Both the position numbers and the translations under genes were made by a program. Shown one piece after another: positions 16,427 through 26,145 of a DNA stretch of 64,000 bases. The notes beneath the pieces were generated by a model. The model was not told where the DNA came from. It ran no database searches and saw nothing but the letters and a program-made list of their open reading frames with translations. The first letter of the stretch is position 1. Each line of letters starts with the position of its first letter. The stretch is from Spirosoma endophyticum (GTDB lineage: Bacteria > Bacteroidota > Bacteroidia > Cytophagales > Spirosomataceae), in contig NZ_FOLQ01000010.1 in the NCBI RefSeq assembly GCF_900112365.1, forward strand, positions 124,001 to 188,000, written 5' to 3'.

Positions 16427-17419
16427 ATGTTCATCATCACCCAGTATCCGCTGGCGGTTGTCGTCTGTTTCCTTACCATGCTCTGTTGGGGCTCATGGGC
16501 CAACACCCAAAAACTAGCCACACAGTCAGTACCGACAACTATTTTCTACCGCGATTATACCTATGGTATTCTTTTAATAAGTGTATTACTAGCTTTCACG
16601 CTCGGTAGCACAGGCTCTGTGGGGCGGTCGTTTCTAACCGACCTCAAACAGGCCGATACCCAGAATGTACTTTACGCACTGATTGGGGGTTTTGTGTTCA
16701 ACATTGCCAATATCCTTATTGTCGTTGGTATTGAACTGGCCGGCTTATCGGTGGCCATGCCCGTGGGTATCGGTCTGGCGTTGATACTGGGCGTAATCGT
16801 TAACTACATACTGTCGCCCGTGGGTAACATTGGGTTGCTGGCATCAGGCGTTTTTTCTATTTTTCTGTCCGTCGTTTTCAGTGCATTAGCGTACCGGGCC
16901 AAGGGGAGCACCGATCAAACCGTCAGCACGCGCGGACTTATTATTTCGCTGGTTGGCGGATTCCTGATGAGCTTTTTTTTCTACTTCGTGGCTAAGTCGA
17001 TGGCCGCGGACTTTGCCAACCCGGATGCTGGATTGTTAACGCCTTATACAGCTCTGGTGCTGTTTGCCCTGGGTGTCGTTGTTAGTACGCCTTTGTTTAT
17101 ACCCATCCTACGTCGGTTTGCCGGAAAGCCTGCCGATGGAGAAATTACATACAGCGACGTGAGCGGACGTAGCCACCGGATTGGTATGCTGGGCGGTATG
17201 GTCTGGTGCCTGGGTATGGCATCGAGTTTGCTGGCATCGGGTGCGGCTGGCTACGCCATTAGCTATGGTCTGGGGCAGGGCGCAACGATCATTGCCGTTT
17301 TGTGGGGTGTGTTCATCTGGCAGGAATTTCGGGGAGCCCCGTCAACCTCTACCCGCTACCTGATTCTCATGGGGTTGTGCTACGTACTTGGCCTGGTGCT
17401 GATTATTACCGCGAAATAA
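16427..17419 (+). CDS. GRP/ureide-permease-like sugar or metabolite transporter
   Basis: A 330-residue DMT-superfamily permease with ten predicted membrane helices, resembling the glucose/ribose porter and plant ureide permease families. Characteristic stretches are the opening LTMLCWGSWANTQK, the NIANILIVVGIELAGLSVA helix, and a C-terminal AISYGLGQGATIIAVLWGVFIWQEF. Probably moves a sugar or nucleobase-like compound across the inner membrane. No catabolic partner gene is adjacent; ribokinase lies 9 kb away. Family fairly sure, substrate unknown. Confidence 0.75.
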   Translation: MFIITQYPLAVVVCFLTMLCWGSWANTQKLATQSVPTTIFYRDYTYGILLISVLLAFTLGSTGSVGRSFLTDLKQADTQNVLYALIGGFVFNIANILIVVGIELAGLSVAMPVGIGLALILGVIVNYILSPVGNIGLLASGVFSIFLSVVFSALAYRAKGSTDQTVSTRGLIISLVGGFLMSFFFYFVAKSMAADFANPDAGLLTPYTALVLFALGVVVSTPLFIPILRRFAGKPADGEITYSDVSGRSHRIGMLGGMVWCLGMASSLLASGAAGYAISYGLGQGATIIAVLWGVFIWQEFRGAPSTSTRYLILMGLCYVLGLVLIITAK

Positions 17420-17500
17420 ATTGATCTGCTTATTCGTCTGGTTTATCGGGTCAGAATGGTTGTTCATCTTAAAGACGCATCGCTACGTAATGCGCTGATT

Positions 17501-17508
17501 TACTTTTG
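17501..17508 (+). promoter_or_regulatory. TAnnTTTG -7 box upstream of the quinoprotein gene
   Basis: TACTTTTG matches the Bacteroidota -7 consensus fully. It would place the transcription start about 50 bases before the start codon at 17564. A -33 element is not clear. Confidence 0.4.
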
Positions 17509-17563
17509 CCATGATTAGATTGGATTTTCCTGTCTGATTCTGTATGCTAACTAGTAAATCATT

Positions 17564-19417
17564 ATGGAAGCTAATTATCGATTTATAGGGACTATACGGT
17601 TGTTGGCAGTTGCTTCTGGCCTACTGTTGTCTTCCGCCATCAGTTTTGCCCAGAAGCTTGATTTTGCCGCAGCCACTGAAGCCCAGAAGCTATACATGGC
17701 AACCTGTAATAATTGCCACAAAGCCGAAGCAGGGGTAGGTGCACCGGCTTTCCTGATACTTGCCCAGATGCCGCCCCGCGCTATTCTGGCGGCCCTGGAA
17801 ACGGGCAAAATGCGGGTGCAGGCCAAGGATATGACGACTGATCAGCGCAAAGCGATTTCCCAATGGATTACCAGCAAACCGTTGACTGAAACGCCGATTC
17901 CTAAAGAAGCCTACATGCCATTTACCCTGCCTGCCGGTCTGAATCTGGTGCATCATTCGGGTTGGGGCGGCAATCTGGAAGGAACGGGTTATCGGTCGGC
18001 GAAACAAGCGGGTATTTCGGCCGAAACCGTTGGTAAGCTCAAACTAAAGTGGGCATTTACGTTCCCGGAAGCGAATCAGGTACGTAGTAAACCAGCCATC
18101 GTAGGCGACTGGCTTATTATGGGTAGTCAGTTTGGCGAAGTGTATTGCCTCAATAAACAGACCGGTAAAATCGGCTGGCGTTTTCTGGCAAAATCGGCCG
18201 TACGGGGAGCTGTCAGTGTTGTTCAACAGGGCAATGAGATACAGGCCTTCTTTGCCGACAACAATACCAACGTGTATGCCCTCGATGTAAAAACGGGTAA
18301 ATTAATCTGGGAAAGCAAAGCCGGAAAACACCCGCAGTTGGGAAATACGGGTTCGGTCGCCGTCTACGATCACATCGTCTACGTACCGCTGACCTCTATC
18401 GAAGTTGCATCGGTTTTAGACCCGACCTATCCCTGCTGCTCGTCGTCTGGTGAAATTGTGGCACTGGATGCCCGTTCGGGAAAAGAAATCTGGCGGCATC
18501 GGGTTATCACGGAAGAAGCAAAAGAGGCTGGAAAAAAGAAAAATGGACAGCCGTTTTATGGACCGTCGGGCGCTATTGTCTGGTGCAGCCCAACCGTCGA
18601 TGCCAAACGGGGACTACTTTATTTTGGAACGGGAGAGAACTATACCGACCCTGCCACAAACAACAGCGATGCCATTCAGGCACTGAATCTGAAAACGGGC
18701 AAACTAGCCTGGACGTTTCAGGCCACCAAAGTTGATACGTGGAATATGTCGTGTCCCGGCAATCCAAACTGCCCCGATAAAGCAGGTCCCGACCATGATT
18801 TCGGGATGGCGCCGATTTTGGTGAAACAACCGGATGGCCGGGATTTACTGGTGGTAGGGCAAAAATCGGGCATTATTTATGGGTTGTCGCCCGATGATGG
18901 ACACGTGATCTGGCAAACCCGGATCGGTCGGGGTGGCGCGTTGGGCGGTATTCACTGGGGCATGGCTACGGATGGCAAGCGGGTCTATGCGGCCAATGCC
19001 GACAACAAATACGGTATAGATCCCAAAGTTGATTCGCTGTTTAAACCCGCGCCTGGCCTGTTTGCGGTAGACCTGGCAACGGGTAACGTAGCGTGGAAAA
19101 CGCCCGCGCCTGCCTGTGATGGAAAGAAAGGATGCCTTGAAGCCAATTCGGCGGCTCCAACGGTTATTCCAGGCGTCGTGTTTGCCGGTACGTTAGACGG
19201 CCATATTCGTGCTTACTCCGCCACAGATGGCAAAATTCTATGGGATTATGATACGGTGAAAGAATACGAATCTGTCAACGGGGTTAAAGGCAAGGGAGGA
19301 TCTCTCGATGGCCCGTCCCCCGTTGTCGCCGACGGAATGCTGTTTGTTAACTCAGGTTATGGGATGTTTGGTGAACTACCCGGAAACGTATTGCTGGCCT
19401 TCGACGTTGAAAAATAG
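17564..19417 (+). CDS. secreted cytochrome c / PQQ-dependent dehydrogenase (polyvinyl-alcohol dehydrogenase-like)
   Basis: An exported quinohaemoprotein that oxidises an alcohol or aldehyde and passes electrons to haem. Domain order: signal peptide (about 1-30); a cytochrome c domain with the haem-binding CNNCH at 48-52 and a likely axial Met in QMPPRA; then an eight-bladed PQQ propeller with repeated LDxxTGKxxW strands (LNKQTGKIGWRF, LDVKTGKLIWES, LDARSGKEIWRH). The adjacent cysteines in YPCCSSSGEIVALD recall the vicinal cysteines of PVA-dehydrogenase-type enzymes. Length 617 fits that family. No PQQ synthesis gene is nearby. Its stop codon is one base from the stop of the convergent antiporter gene. 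Confidence 0.85.
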   Translation: MEANYRFIGTIRLLAVASGLLLSSAISFAQKLDFAAATEAQKLYMATCNNCHKAEAGVGAPAFLILAQMPPRAILAALETGKMRVQAKDMTTDQRKAISQWITSKPLTETPIPKEAYMPFTLPAGLNLVHHSGWGGNLEGTGYRSAKQAGISAETVGKLKLKWAFTFPEANQVRSKPAIVGDWLIMGSQFGEVYCLNKQTGKIGWRFLAKSAVRGAVSVVQQGNEIQAFFADNNTNVYALDVKTGKLIWESKAGKHPQLGNTGSVAVYDHIVYVPLTSIEVASVLDPTYPCCSSSGEIVALDARSGKEIWRHRVITEEAKEAGKKKNGQPFYGPSGAIVWCSPTVDAKRGLLYFGTGENYTDPATNNSDAIQALNLKTGKLAWTFQATKVDTWNMSCPGNPNCPDKAGPDHDFGMAPILVKQPDGRDLLVVGQKSGIIYGLSPDDGHVIWQTRIGRGGALGGIHWGMATDGKRVYAANADNKYGIDPKVDSLFKPAPGLFAVDLATGNVAWKTPAPACDGKKGCLEANSAAPTVIPGVVFAGTLDGHIRAYSATDGKILWDYDTVKEYESVNGVKGKGGSLDGPSPVVADGMLFVNSGYGMFGELPGNVLLAFDVEK

Positions 19418-19418
19418 C

Positions 19419-20675
19419 TTAATTCACCGCTCTTCGTGGCGCTTTGTTAACAACAGAATTGACCAGTTTTGTTAAGGTCAGTCCCTGACCGATTATAGAG
19501 AACAGAACGATGCAGTAGCTACAAATCAGAATCAGTTCGCGATAGGGAGAGTCGGGTAGAGACAGGGCAAGGGCTACCGAGATTCCCCCGCGCAAACCCG
19601 CCCAGGTCAGAATACGCAGACTGCCAGGGTTAAGCCGCGACAGGCGAAATTGCAGCAGGAAAGGCAAAACTATACTCAGACTTCGGGCTATAATGGCCAG
19701 TACGGCGGTCATTAAACCAATGACGACAAAACTGCTCTGGAAGGGCAACACGACCGTTTGTAAGCCAATCATGACGAACAGAATGGTATTGAGGATCTCG
19801 TCCATTAGGTGCCAGAATCGATTCAGATAAACCTTTGGACCCTCCTGGCCCGCTTTGCCGCGTAATCGGCGGCTCACCAACAGACCGGCTGTCACTTCGG
19901 CCAACGGGACCGATGCGTGTAGGGCACTGGCGACTACGGAAAGAATCATGACCAGCGCCAGGGAAAGGAGGATAACTGTCTGAAAATCATCCGATGCTTT
20001 GATAAGACGATACGCCACGTATCCCATCAGAAGCCCCAGTGCGATACCACCGAATACTTCCCGGGCAAAAAGGAGGAGTGCGTCCGAGAAGTAAAAACTG
20101 ACATTGGGATTAATTACTTCCTGCAAAGAGATAAACAGAACCAGTCCAACGCCATCATTGAATAAAGATTCACCAGTAATAATGGTTTGCAATCGGCTCG
20201 GGATGGGTGCCTGCTTCATAATGGCCCCTACGGCCACCGGATCAGTTGGCGAAATTAACGCCCCAAACAAAAAGCAGTAGATAAGCGGAACGTTGATGCC
20301 GAAGACGTGGGTGAGAAAGAAAAAGCCACCTCCAAATAAGGCTGTGGACAAGAGTACGCCAACCGTGCTTAACACCAGTACGGCCCGAAATTGTTGTTTC
20401 AACTCGTCGAGATCAACATGAAGAGCGCCCGCAAACAGCAGAAAACCCAGCATGACGTCCAGCAGTGTTTTGGTGAAGTCAATACGTTCCGTAAGATCAA
20501 ACAGGAACTTCGTGAATCCCGACGAGATACTGCCAACAACCAGCATGACAATGGTTAAGACAAGCGTCAGCACAACGACACCAATGGTGCCTGGCAGGCG
20601 AAGAAACCGGGCATTCACGTAAGAAAGTAACGCACTTAGTCCAACCAGAGCGCTGGCTGCTGTAAAAATATCCAT
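19419..20675 (-). CDS. Na+/H+ (monovalent cation/proton) antiporter, CPA1 family
   Basis: An inner-membrane exchanger for pH and sodium homeostasis. The 418-residue protein has about 12 membrane helices and the CPA1 core motifs: ALISPTDPVAVGAIMKQ with the Asp of the ion site, and ITGESLFNDGVGLVLF with the ND pair. A later LRILTWAGLRGGISVALALSLP is the third family signature. The C-terminus is short, with no large cytoplasmic regulatory tail. The gene converges on the quinoprotein with a single-base gap, so neither has room for its own terminator there. Confidence 0.9.
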   Translation of the reverse strand: MDIFTAASALVGLSALLSYVNARFLRLPGTIGVVVLTLVLTIVMLVVGSISSGFTKFLFDLTERIDFTKTLLDVMLGFLLFAGALHVDLDELKQQFRAVLVLSTVGVLLSTALFGGGFFFLTHVFGINVPLIYCFLFGALISPTDPVAVGAIMKQAPIPSRLQTIITGESLFNDGVGLVLFISLQEVINPNVSFYFSDALLLFAREVFGGIALGLLMGYVAYRLIKASDDFQTVILLSLALVMILSVVASALHASVPLAEVTAGLLVSRRLRGKAGQEGPKVYLNRFWHLMDEILNTILFVMIGLQTVVLPFQSSFVVIGLMTAVLAIIARSLSIVLPFLLQFRLSRLNPGSLRILTWAGLRGGISVALALSLPDSPYRELILICSYCIVLFSIIGQGLTLTKLVNSVVNKAPRRAVN

Positions 20676-20889
20676 TCGGAACGTAGTAACTAAACAGAAA
20701 ACAGGGTGTGCCAGAGGATGGCTTACCTAAAGGATAACGGCGTGGTGTTACGTCTTGTTATTACACGATCGCATTGAAAGCTAGCCTAATCTGGAAATCA
20801 GGTCAGATACCTGCATAAACAGGCGACTTATATTTTAATTTTCGACAACTAGATGAGCGCATTATCTTTCCAGAAATTACGGCTCTTTT

Positions 20890-22350
20890 ATGAAATTCCT
20901 CTATCGCCTGATCGGCTCAATTTTACTAGCTGCATTTGGTCTATTCGCCTTTAAACAGGAAACGGCAGTACGTCCTAATATCCTGTTTATTCTGGCCGAT
21001 GACTGGAGTTATCCCTATGCCAGTATTTACGGCGATCGTACAATAAAAACTCCTAATCTGGACAAATTAGCGCAGCACGGCACCGTTTTTACCAATGCCT
21101 ATTGTGCATCGCCATCCTGCACGCCATCACGAGCTGCTATGCTAACGGGCCGTTATCCACATAATCTTGGTGAAGGCGTCAACCTATGTGGAAAACTTGA
21201 GCATAGTATTCCAACCTACGTGCAGATTCTGCAAAAAGAAGGCTATTCGGTTGCTTTTGATCGCAAAGGCTGGGCGCCCGGCGATTTTCGCAAAATGGGG
21301 TATACGCAGAATCCCGCGGGCGACTCCGCGAGGTTCGAGCCGTTTATCGATAAATTGCCGAAGGGTAAACCATTCTTTTTCTGGTTTGGCACGAATGATC
21401 CCCACCGACCTTTTGATCCGGGAGATGGCAAAAAATCAGGCATCGATCCTCAGAAAATACATTTACCTGCCTTTTTGCCCGACGTACCGGAAATCAGGGG
21501 CGACGTAGCGGATTACCTGTCAGAAGTGGAACGATTTGATCGGGAGATTGGCGAACTACTAGCGACGTTGAAAAGCGCTGGCCAGTTGGAAAATACCATC
21601 ATCGTCGTCGCGTCCGACAATGGCATGCCGTTCCCCCACGCCAAAGCGAATTTGTATGACTATGGTACGCGTGTTCCGTTAGTGATCAGTCAGTTTTCCG
21701 GGAAAGAGAGCCAGCCAAAACGTAATGATTCATTTGTGAATCTGATCGATTTGATGCCTACGTTTTTAGATTGGGCCGATGTCAAACAACGACCTGAAGT
21801 TGATGGGCTCAGCCTGGTGCCTATCCTGACTGGCAGGAAAACGGTTCATCGCTCCGAGGTATTTCTGGAACGCGAACGGCATTGTTTGTGTCGGGCCGAA
21901 CTGGACTATGGCGCGGGGTATCCTATGCGGGCGATACGTACCAAAGATTATTTGTACATCCGCAATTTCCGTCCCAACCGGGTGCCTGCCGGCGATGAAT
22001 CGATTCCTAACACACCGTCTGTTTTTGGCGACGTAGATGGCGGCCCGACCAAAGTATACATGATGGATCATCGGAATGATGCGTTGGTTAAACTACTGTT
22101 TGCCCTGGGGTTTGCGAAGCGACCCGCTGAAGAATTATATATTCTGAAAAATGATCCTTACAACCTCCACAACCAGGCTGGGGTCTCTACCTATGCTGGT
22201 GTTAAGAAGGCGTTGCGGCAGCGATTAGACAACTGGATGCGCCAGGAGAACGATCCTCGCCAAAACGGCGGGGGCGATCAGATAGACAATTATCAGGCGA
22301 CGACCCGCGCCTGGATCACCCGGACGGGCATTGTTTTTCTGGATGAATAG
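20890..22350 (+). CDS. exported sulfatase (heparan N-sulfatase/SGSH-like)
   Basis: Hydrolyses a sulfate ester or sulfamate. The 486-residue protein has an N-terminal signal/anchor (about 1-25), the metal-binding DD at 37-38 in LADDWSYPYAS, and the sulfatase signature CTPSR at 77-81, where Cys77 would be converted to formylglycine. ASDNGMPFPHAKANLYDYGTRVPL later carries the remaining metal and substrate residues. The CASPSCTPSRAAMLTGRYPH context is like the SGSH group acting on N-sulfated glucosamine. No sulfatase-maturing enzyme or polysaccharide-utilisation genes are adjacent, so the substrate is a guess. Confidence 0.88.
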   Translation: MKFLYRLIGSILLAAFGLFAFKQETAVRPNILFILADDWSYPYASIYGDRTIKTPNLDKLAQHGTVFTNAYCASPSCTPSRAAMLTGRYPHNLGEGVNLCGKLEHSIPTYVQILQKEGYSVAFDRKGWAPGDFRKMGYTQNPAGDSARFEPFIDKLPKGKPFFFWFGTNDPHRPFDPGDGKKSGIDPQKIHLPAFLPDVPEIRGDVADYLSEVERFDREIGELLATLKSAGQLENTIIVVASDNGMPFPHAKANLYDYGTRVPLVISQFSGKESQPKRNDSFVNLIDLMPTFLDWADVKQRPEVDGLSLVPILTGRKTVHRSEVFLERERHCLCRAELDYGAGYPMRAIRTKDYLYIRNFRPNRVPAGDESIPNTPSVFGDVDGGPTKVYMMDHRNDALVKLLFALGFAKRPAEELYILKNDPYNLHNQAGVSTYAGVKKALRQRLDNWMRQENDPRQNGGGDQIDNYQATTRAWITRTGIVFLDE

Positions 22351-22460
22351 CTTTTGAATGATAGTTGAACGCCTGAACTTTTGTGCGTGAGATTTGCAAC
22401 AGAAATAGACCGTTAGCAGTAGGGGAGATAAACGGCTCTTGCAAATTACCCAGCGCCATG

Positions 22461-22482
22461 AACATGGGTTTAAAACCATGTT
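22461..22482. repeat. small GGGTTTAAAACC hairpin
   Basis: AACATGG (22461-22467) pairs with CCATGTT (22476-22482) around a GTTTAAAA centre, in the 255-base gap between the sulfatase and the barrel protein gene. Its wording is related to the CGGGTTTTAAC class repeats. Nothing else was recognised in this gap. Confidence 0.45.
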
Positions 22483-22605
22483 TAGACGTTAACTTGCCGA
22501 TTCAATCTGATGTTTCTCTACTTCAGCGCGAAAAATGAAGTAGTTAGGTTTGGTGTTAAGTTTTTGATAGTCAATAAATTAATTAGGTTAAATTGTTAAA
22601 TTTCA

Positions 22606-23238
22606 ATGCAAAAACTATTATTTGGCGTGTTGGTTTTCGTATCTTCAGTCGCTTGTGCGCAAGACTATAAACCCTTTACCGTAAACCTCGCTGCAGGCTT
22701 TGCGTCGCCTACCGAGAAGGCTGCTAACAACGACATCAGTAAGGCTGGCTTTGTCTATAGTATTGAGCCTCAGTATCGTTTAATCAATAATTTCTCGGTG
22801 GGTCTGCGTTTCGAACAGGCTTTTGTTCAGCGCCCCGAATTCATTGATAAGGTTATCGTGTTTCAGACGAAGACAAAATCGCTCATGTCGGCGGTTGTAA
22901 CGGCGAATTATGAGCTTACCACTATGGGTAAATACCATCCCTATGCTGGTCTGGGGGTCGGTCTTTATCACGCGGAGGAAAGTACTCAGCTGGATACGCG
23001 ATTTGGCATAACGACATCCTATCCATTGCCCGCTACCAACGTATTGGGTGGTCTGGCACGAATTGGCGTGAAATTAGGTAGCGTTAATTTGGAAGGTACC
23101 TACAATCTGGTTAGCGATACGCAGGTTACCATCAACGCTACCCGGCTTACATTGGCGGCTAAGAATTCATACTTCGCTGTGAAAGTGGGGTTCACAATAG
23201 GTTCCCGCATATCCCGCAAGAAAGTAAACGCTTTCTAA
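22606..23238 (+). CDS. outer-membrane beta-barrel protein
   Basis: A 210-residue protein with a signal peptide (about 1-18, ending ACAQ) and then alternating amphipathic strands typical of small OmpA/OmpW-like barrels: GFVYSIEPQYRLINNFSVGLRFEQAF, TANYELTTMGKYHPYAGLGVGLY, GGLARIGVKLGSVNLEGTYNLV, and a final NSYFAVKVGFTIGSR. The short last strand lies a few residues before a basic tail instead of ending in Phe. Likely a structural or binding barrel; no function can be assigned. It converges on the unknown secreted protein gene. Confidence 0.75.
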   Translation: MQKLLFGVLVFVSSVACAQDYKPFTVNLAAGFASPTEKAANNDISKAGFVYSIEPQYRLINNFSVGLRFEQAFVQRPEFIDKVIVFQTKTKSLMSAVVTANYELTTMGKYHPYAGLGVGLYHAEESTQLDTRFGITTSYPLPATNVLGGLARIGVKLGSVNLEGTYNLVSDTQVTINATRLTLAAKNSYFAVKVGFTIGSRISRKKVNAF

Positions 23239-23257
23239 TATCTAGGCAATAAACTAC

Positions 23258-24439
23258 TCACCGCTCGTTCAGCAGGAAAAACATCTCGGCTGCATGCCAG
23301 GCATGGGGGAAGGCCAGCTTTTGTTTCACTACGTCTTTATCCAGAACGGTCATGCCGGGGTAGTGCGCTTCGCTTGCCAGCTGTTCCCAACTGAGCGGAT
23401 AGTCGACATTGCCGACAAGACCACGTTTCTCCGAATAAAAGTGATCTTCGGCCCAGGTTAAATAGGGGTAATTGTTACTGGATATATCGTTCACTTTTTT
23501 GCCGTCAACGTGTTCCTTCGTGTAGTCCTGCCAGAAGAGCGCCGAATAACTGTCGTATTGGGTCGGGATGACGTAGGGATCGGGCAGACCGAGCGATTTT
23601 AAACCGTGTTTTAGCCATTTCGTTTGAAAGACAGCGTGTTCGGTATAATCGGTTTTGCCGACGATGTAGTTGCCATGCTGGAATTGTTTAGCTGAATCCA
23701 GCATCATTTGAACGGCCGGATGAGTTTTGTCCGATACGAGTGAGACCAGAAACAGGACTTCGCCAATGTTATCGGCCTCGGTAACCCCGTGATTGTTCCG
23801 GTCGAATGGTTGATGGATGGCCATAATCCAGTCCTGGATAAGGGACAGATTATCTGTTTCCCGTAGCATCATACCCATCGCTGCGGCATCCCGATACCAG
23901 GCTTTCTTGTAAACCAGAAAATTAGGGACAGGGCGGCCGTTGATGACATTAATGAGCACTTCCTGATGCAATACCCGCAATATGGGACCGAATGTTTTGC
24001 CCGTAAAGCGTGGCAGATTGACTCGATTGCGTGTACCGGGGATCAGTTTGGGTCGTTTGTTGGGCTGGAGAAGCCATACGCCGGTTTCATCTTCGCGAAT
24101 CTGTAGGGTTTGTCCATCGGCTAAAGTCAGGTGTACCAGATACTCCGATGGCACAATGATCTCTTCAGTCACAGACCACTGCTCTTCGATATTTCCCGTC
24201 AGCGCGTTCAGAAGCCGACCGCTACGGTAAATGAGCTTCAACCGATCGCCCATACCGAACAGAAAAAACTTCAGATCAGGTAGCTCCCGGTGGTTTGGAT
24301 GTTCCGTTCGAAGGAGTGCCAGATTCTCCCGATACGTTTTCAACGCGCCCGCTGGATCGGTATGCAATGTCGGTGCGGGCGACTTCTGCGCCCAGGCCGA
24401 CAACGTAGTGATCAGAACAAACAGACAGGTTTTTAGCAT
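23258..24439 (-). CDS. secreted protein of unknown function (helical-barrel-like)
   Basis: I do not recognise the family. From the ATG at 24439 it has 393 residues with a clear signal peptide (MLKTCLFVLITTLSAWAQ). The first third has beta strands (LPDLKFFLFGMGDRLKLIYR, EEIIVPSEYLVHLTLADGQTLQI). The rest is helical with aromatic motifs such as KAWYRDAAAMGMMLRETDN, ADNIGEVLFLVSLV and NNYPYLTWAEDHF, reminiscent of an (alpha/alpha) barrel glycoside hydrolase fold; this is only an impression. It is the last gene of a leftward run with an ADP-ribosylglycohydrolase homologue and ribokinase, so action on a ribosylated or sugar substrate is plausible. A 26-bp inverted repeat precedes it. Confidence 0.6.
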   Translation of the reverse strand: MLKTCLFVLITTLSAWAQKSPAPTLHTDPAGALKTYRENLALLRTEHPNHRELPDLKFFLFGMGDRLKLIYRSGRLLNALTGNIEEQWSVTEEIIVPSEYLVHLTLADGQTLQIREDETGVWLLQPNKRPKLIPGTRNRVNLPRFTGKTFGPILRVLHQEVLINVINGRPVPNFLVYKKAWYRDAAAMGMMLRETDNLSLIQDWIMAIHQPFDRNNHGVTEADNIGEVLFLVSLVSDKTHPAVQMMLDSAKQFQHGNYIVGKTDYTEHAVFQTKWLKHGLKSLGLPDPYVIPTQYDSYSALFWQDYTKEHVDGKKVNDISSNNYPYLTWAEDHFYSEKRGLVGNVDYPLSWEQLASEAHYPGMTVLDKDVVKQKLAFPHAWHAAEMFFLLNER

Positions 24440-24452
24440 ACAAGTATAAAGT

Positions 24453-24518
24453 AAACACAGAGTCGCCGGGAACACAGAGTTTTCTTATATTTTCTGTGTT
24501 CCCGGCGACTCTGTATTT
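24453..24518. repeat. 26-bp inverted repeat, AACACAGAG class, copy 2
   Basis: Arms 24453-24478 and 24493-24518 pair over 26 bp with one mismatch and a 14-nt loop. The arm combines AACACAGAG words with a private middle (TCGCCGG). It sits between two leftward genes, 13 bases before the downstream start and 5 bases after the upstream stop. Confidence 0.9.
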
Positions 24519-24523
24519 AAAAA

Positions 24524-26068
24524 TCACAACTTCGACTTCACAGGTTGATCGTTGTAAATCAGCAATTCACTCATTCGTACAATGTGATCATTATCCGGAT
24601 TCAACAATTTGATACGTACCGTATGCTTGCCTTTGGATAGCTGGTATTTCCAGAACAGATCATACCGCCGGTGCGTAAAATTGACGGGCAATTTTGCCGT
24701 TTCAATCTTCTTGCCGTCAACGTATAATTCGGTGTTAAAGGCAAACAGACTTTCGTAACCCACCGAACTGCGGTTTTTAGGCTTGGCTTCCCCTTTAACG
24801 ACAAAGCCAATTCCTTCGAAATCAAAGCTGTACTCGTTCTCCAGATCCTTATTAATTCCTTTGGCCAACACCGGATAATGTCCGGTGAATGCCTGCTCCA
24901 GACGTACGGATTTAGGCGTCTGCACCGCAATGGTCACCTGATCGCCGTTGATTTTACCGCCGTTACGTTCCACTACTCGTAAGGCGTGTTTCATGCCCAT
25001 TGCATACACGTCGTTCAGCGACATGGTTGTGTACTTGAAATCGATGTCCTCAGCTTCTTTGAGTCCCTGTTTCCAGTAGGCAGGGATTTTGTCGTAACCG
25101 AGCATTGTGCCCAGGATACCGCCTGCCGAAGCCGGATTACAATCCGAGTCCTGTCCGGCGCGGGTGCTTATTTCCATCGTTTTGGTAAAGTCACCGCCAC
25201 CGTAGAGCAGACCCAGCACAATATAGGCCGAATTGATTTTAGCGTCAATATTAAAGGCGCGAAATACGCCCTCCGGACAGCCGACTTCATCCGACCATTT
25301 TCGCTGGATTTCGAACCAGTTCCGTTTCCAGTCGGTAGGAAATTGCTTGTGCCATTTAATGACGTCGGTAATGCACTGATAAAATGTACTCTGTACCGGA
25401 ATGGTCCTGAGGGCTTCCTGAACGATATAATTGACATCATTCGAGACAAACGCCAACGAATACATCGCACCAAGGTAAGCCCCGCCATACCAGCCGTCGC
25501 CGTAGTTCATAATGTGGCCAATGGGATCGCCAATTTGCACGGCGGTGTTCGGCATACCCGGAGCCATCAGTCCCGAAAAATCAGCTTCAATCTGAAAATC
25601 AATGTCGTCGGCATGGGGATTATTGAGCCAATGCCCCGACTCCGGCGCTTTCATGCCGTTCAGGATGTTATAGCGCCCGGCCTGGTTCGCGTGCCAGAGC
25701 ATGTAGCCTGCATTCGCGTAGGCATTGGCATGTTCGGCAACGGGCGCATCAAGGCCTTTCCGCTCAAACACATCGACGAACGTCAGGTCCATATATACGT
25801 CGTCGTAAAGACCCGGATTATTAACCATTGTGTGCTTAATGTAGCCATCATACCAGGGAATGGGTTGATAATCATTGATCATCGTGCCCGTGAACCGAAA
25901 TTCAGTTGGTCCGCCAAACGTACAGCCAATGACCTGCGCAGCCCAGCCTCCTTTAATTTTGTCCTGAATGACAGTTTTGGATAACGTAACGCTTTTAGTT
26001 GGTTGGTTTGTTGGCGCTGTCGCTGAAAGCAACGTTATGGTTAGGGCTGAGAGAAGGAGTTTTTTCAT
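24524..26068 (-). CDS. secreted ADP-ribosylglycohydrolase family protein
   Basis: Family members cleave the N-glycosidic bond of ADP-ribosylated substrates. The 514-residue protein has a signal peptide (about 1-22), a catalytic helical domain (about 28-370) and a C-terminal beta domain. The two metal motifs are recognisable but altered: YDDVYMDLTF at 88-97 where DDT is usual, and AGQDSDCNPASAGG around 307-316 where DxDTN is usual. Being exported and lacking the canonical threonines, it belongs to an atypical clade and may act on nucleosides or other ribosides. Ribokinase lies directly upstream in the same direction, supporting a ribose-releasing role. The C-terminal domain (about 395-510) may bind carbohydrate. 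Confidence 0.8.
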   Translation of the reverse strand: MKKLLLSALTITLLSATAPTNQPTKSVTLSKTVIQDKIKGGWAAQVIGCTFGGPTEFRFTGTMINDYQPIPWYDGYIKHTMVNNPGLYDDVYMDLTFVDVFERKGLDAPVAEHANAYANAGYMLWHANQAGRYNILNGMKAPESGHWLNNPHADDIDFQIEADFSGLMAPGMPNTAVQIGDPIGHIMNYGDGWYGGAYLGAMYSLAFVSNDVNYIVQEALRTIPVQSTFYQCITDVIKWHKQFPTDWKRNWFEIQRKWSDEVGCPEGVFRAFNIDAKINSAYIVLGLLYGGGDFTKTMEISTRAGQDSDCNPASAGGILGTMLGYDKIPAYWKQGLKEAEDIDFKYTTMSLNDVYAMGMKHALRVVERNGGKINGDQVTIAVQTPKSVRLEQAFTGHYPVLAKGINKDLENEYSFDFEGIGFVVKGEAKPKNRSSVGYESLFAFNTELYVDGKKIETAKLPVNFTHRRYDLFWKYQLSKGKHTVRIKLLNPDNDHIVRMSELLIYNDQPVKSKL

Positions 26069-26115
26069 GGAAAAGGTAAGGTTTAGTGGCTCGGTGTAGT
26101 GCTTTCTGCTGCTGC

Positions 26116-26140
26116 TCGGCGTAGTCTGTGACTACGCCGA
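26116..26140. repeat. GGCGTAGTC-type hairpin, copy 2
   Basis: An 11-bp perfect stem (26116-26126 with 26130-26140) with loop TGT. On the minus strand it starts five bases after the ribokinase stop codon and precedes the ADP-ribosylglycohydrolase gene. The core is identical to that at 2812-2840. Confidence 0.85.
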
Positions 26141-26145
26141 ACACG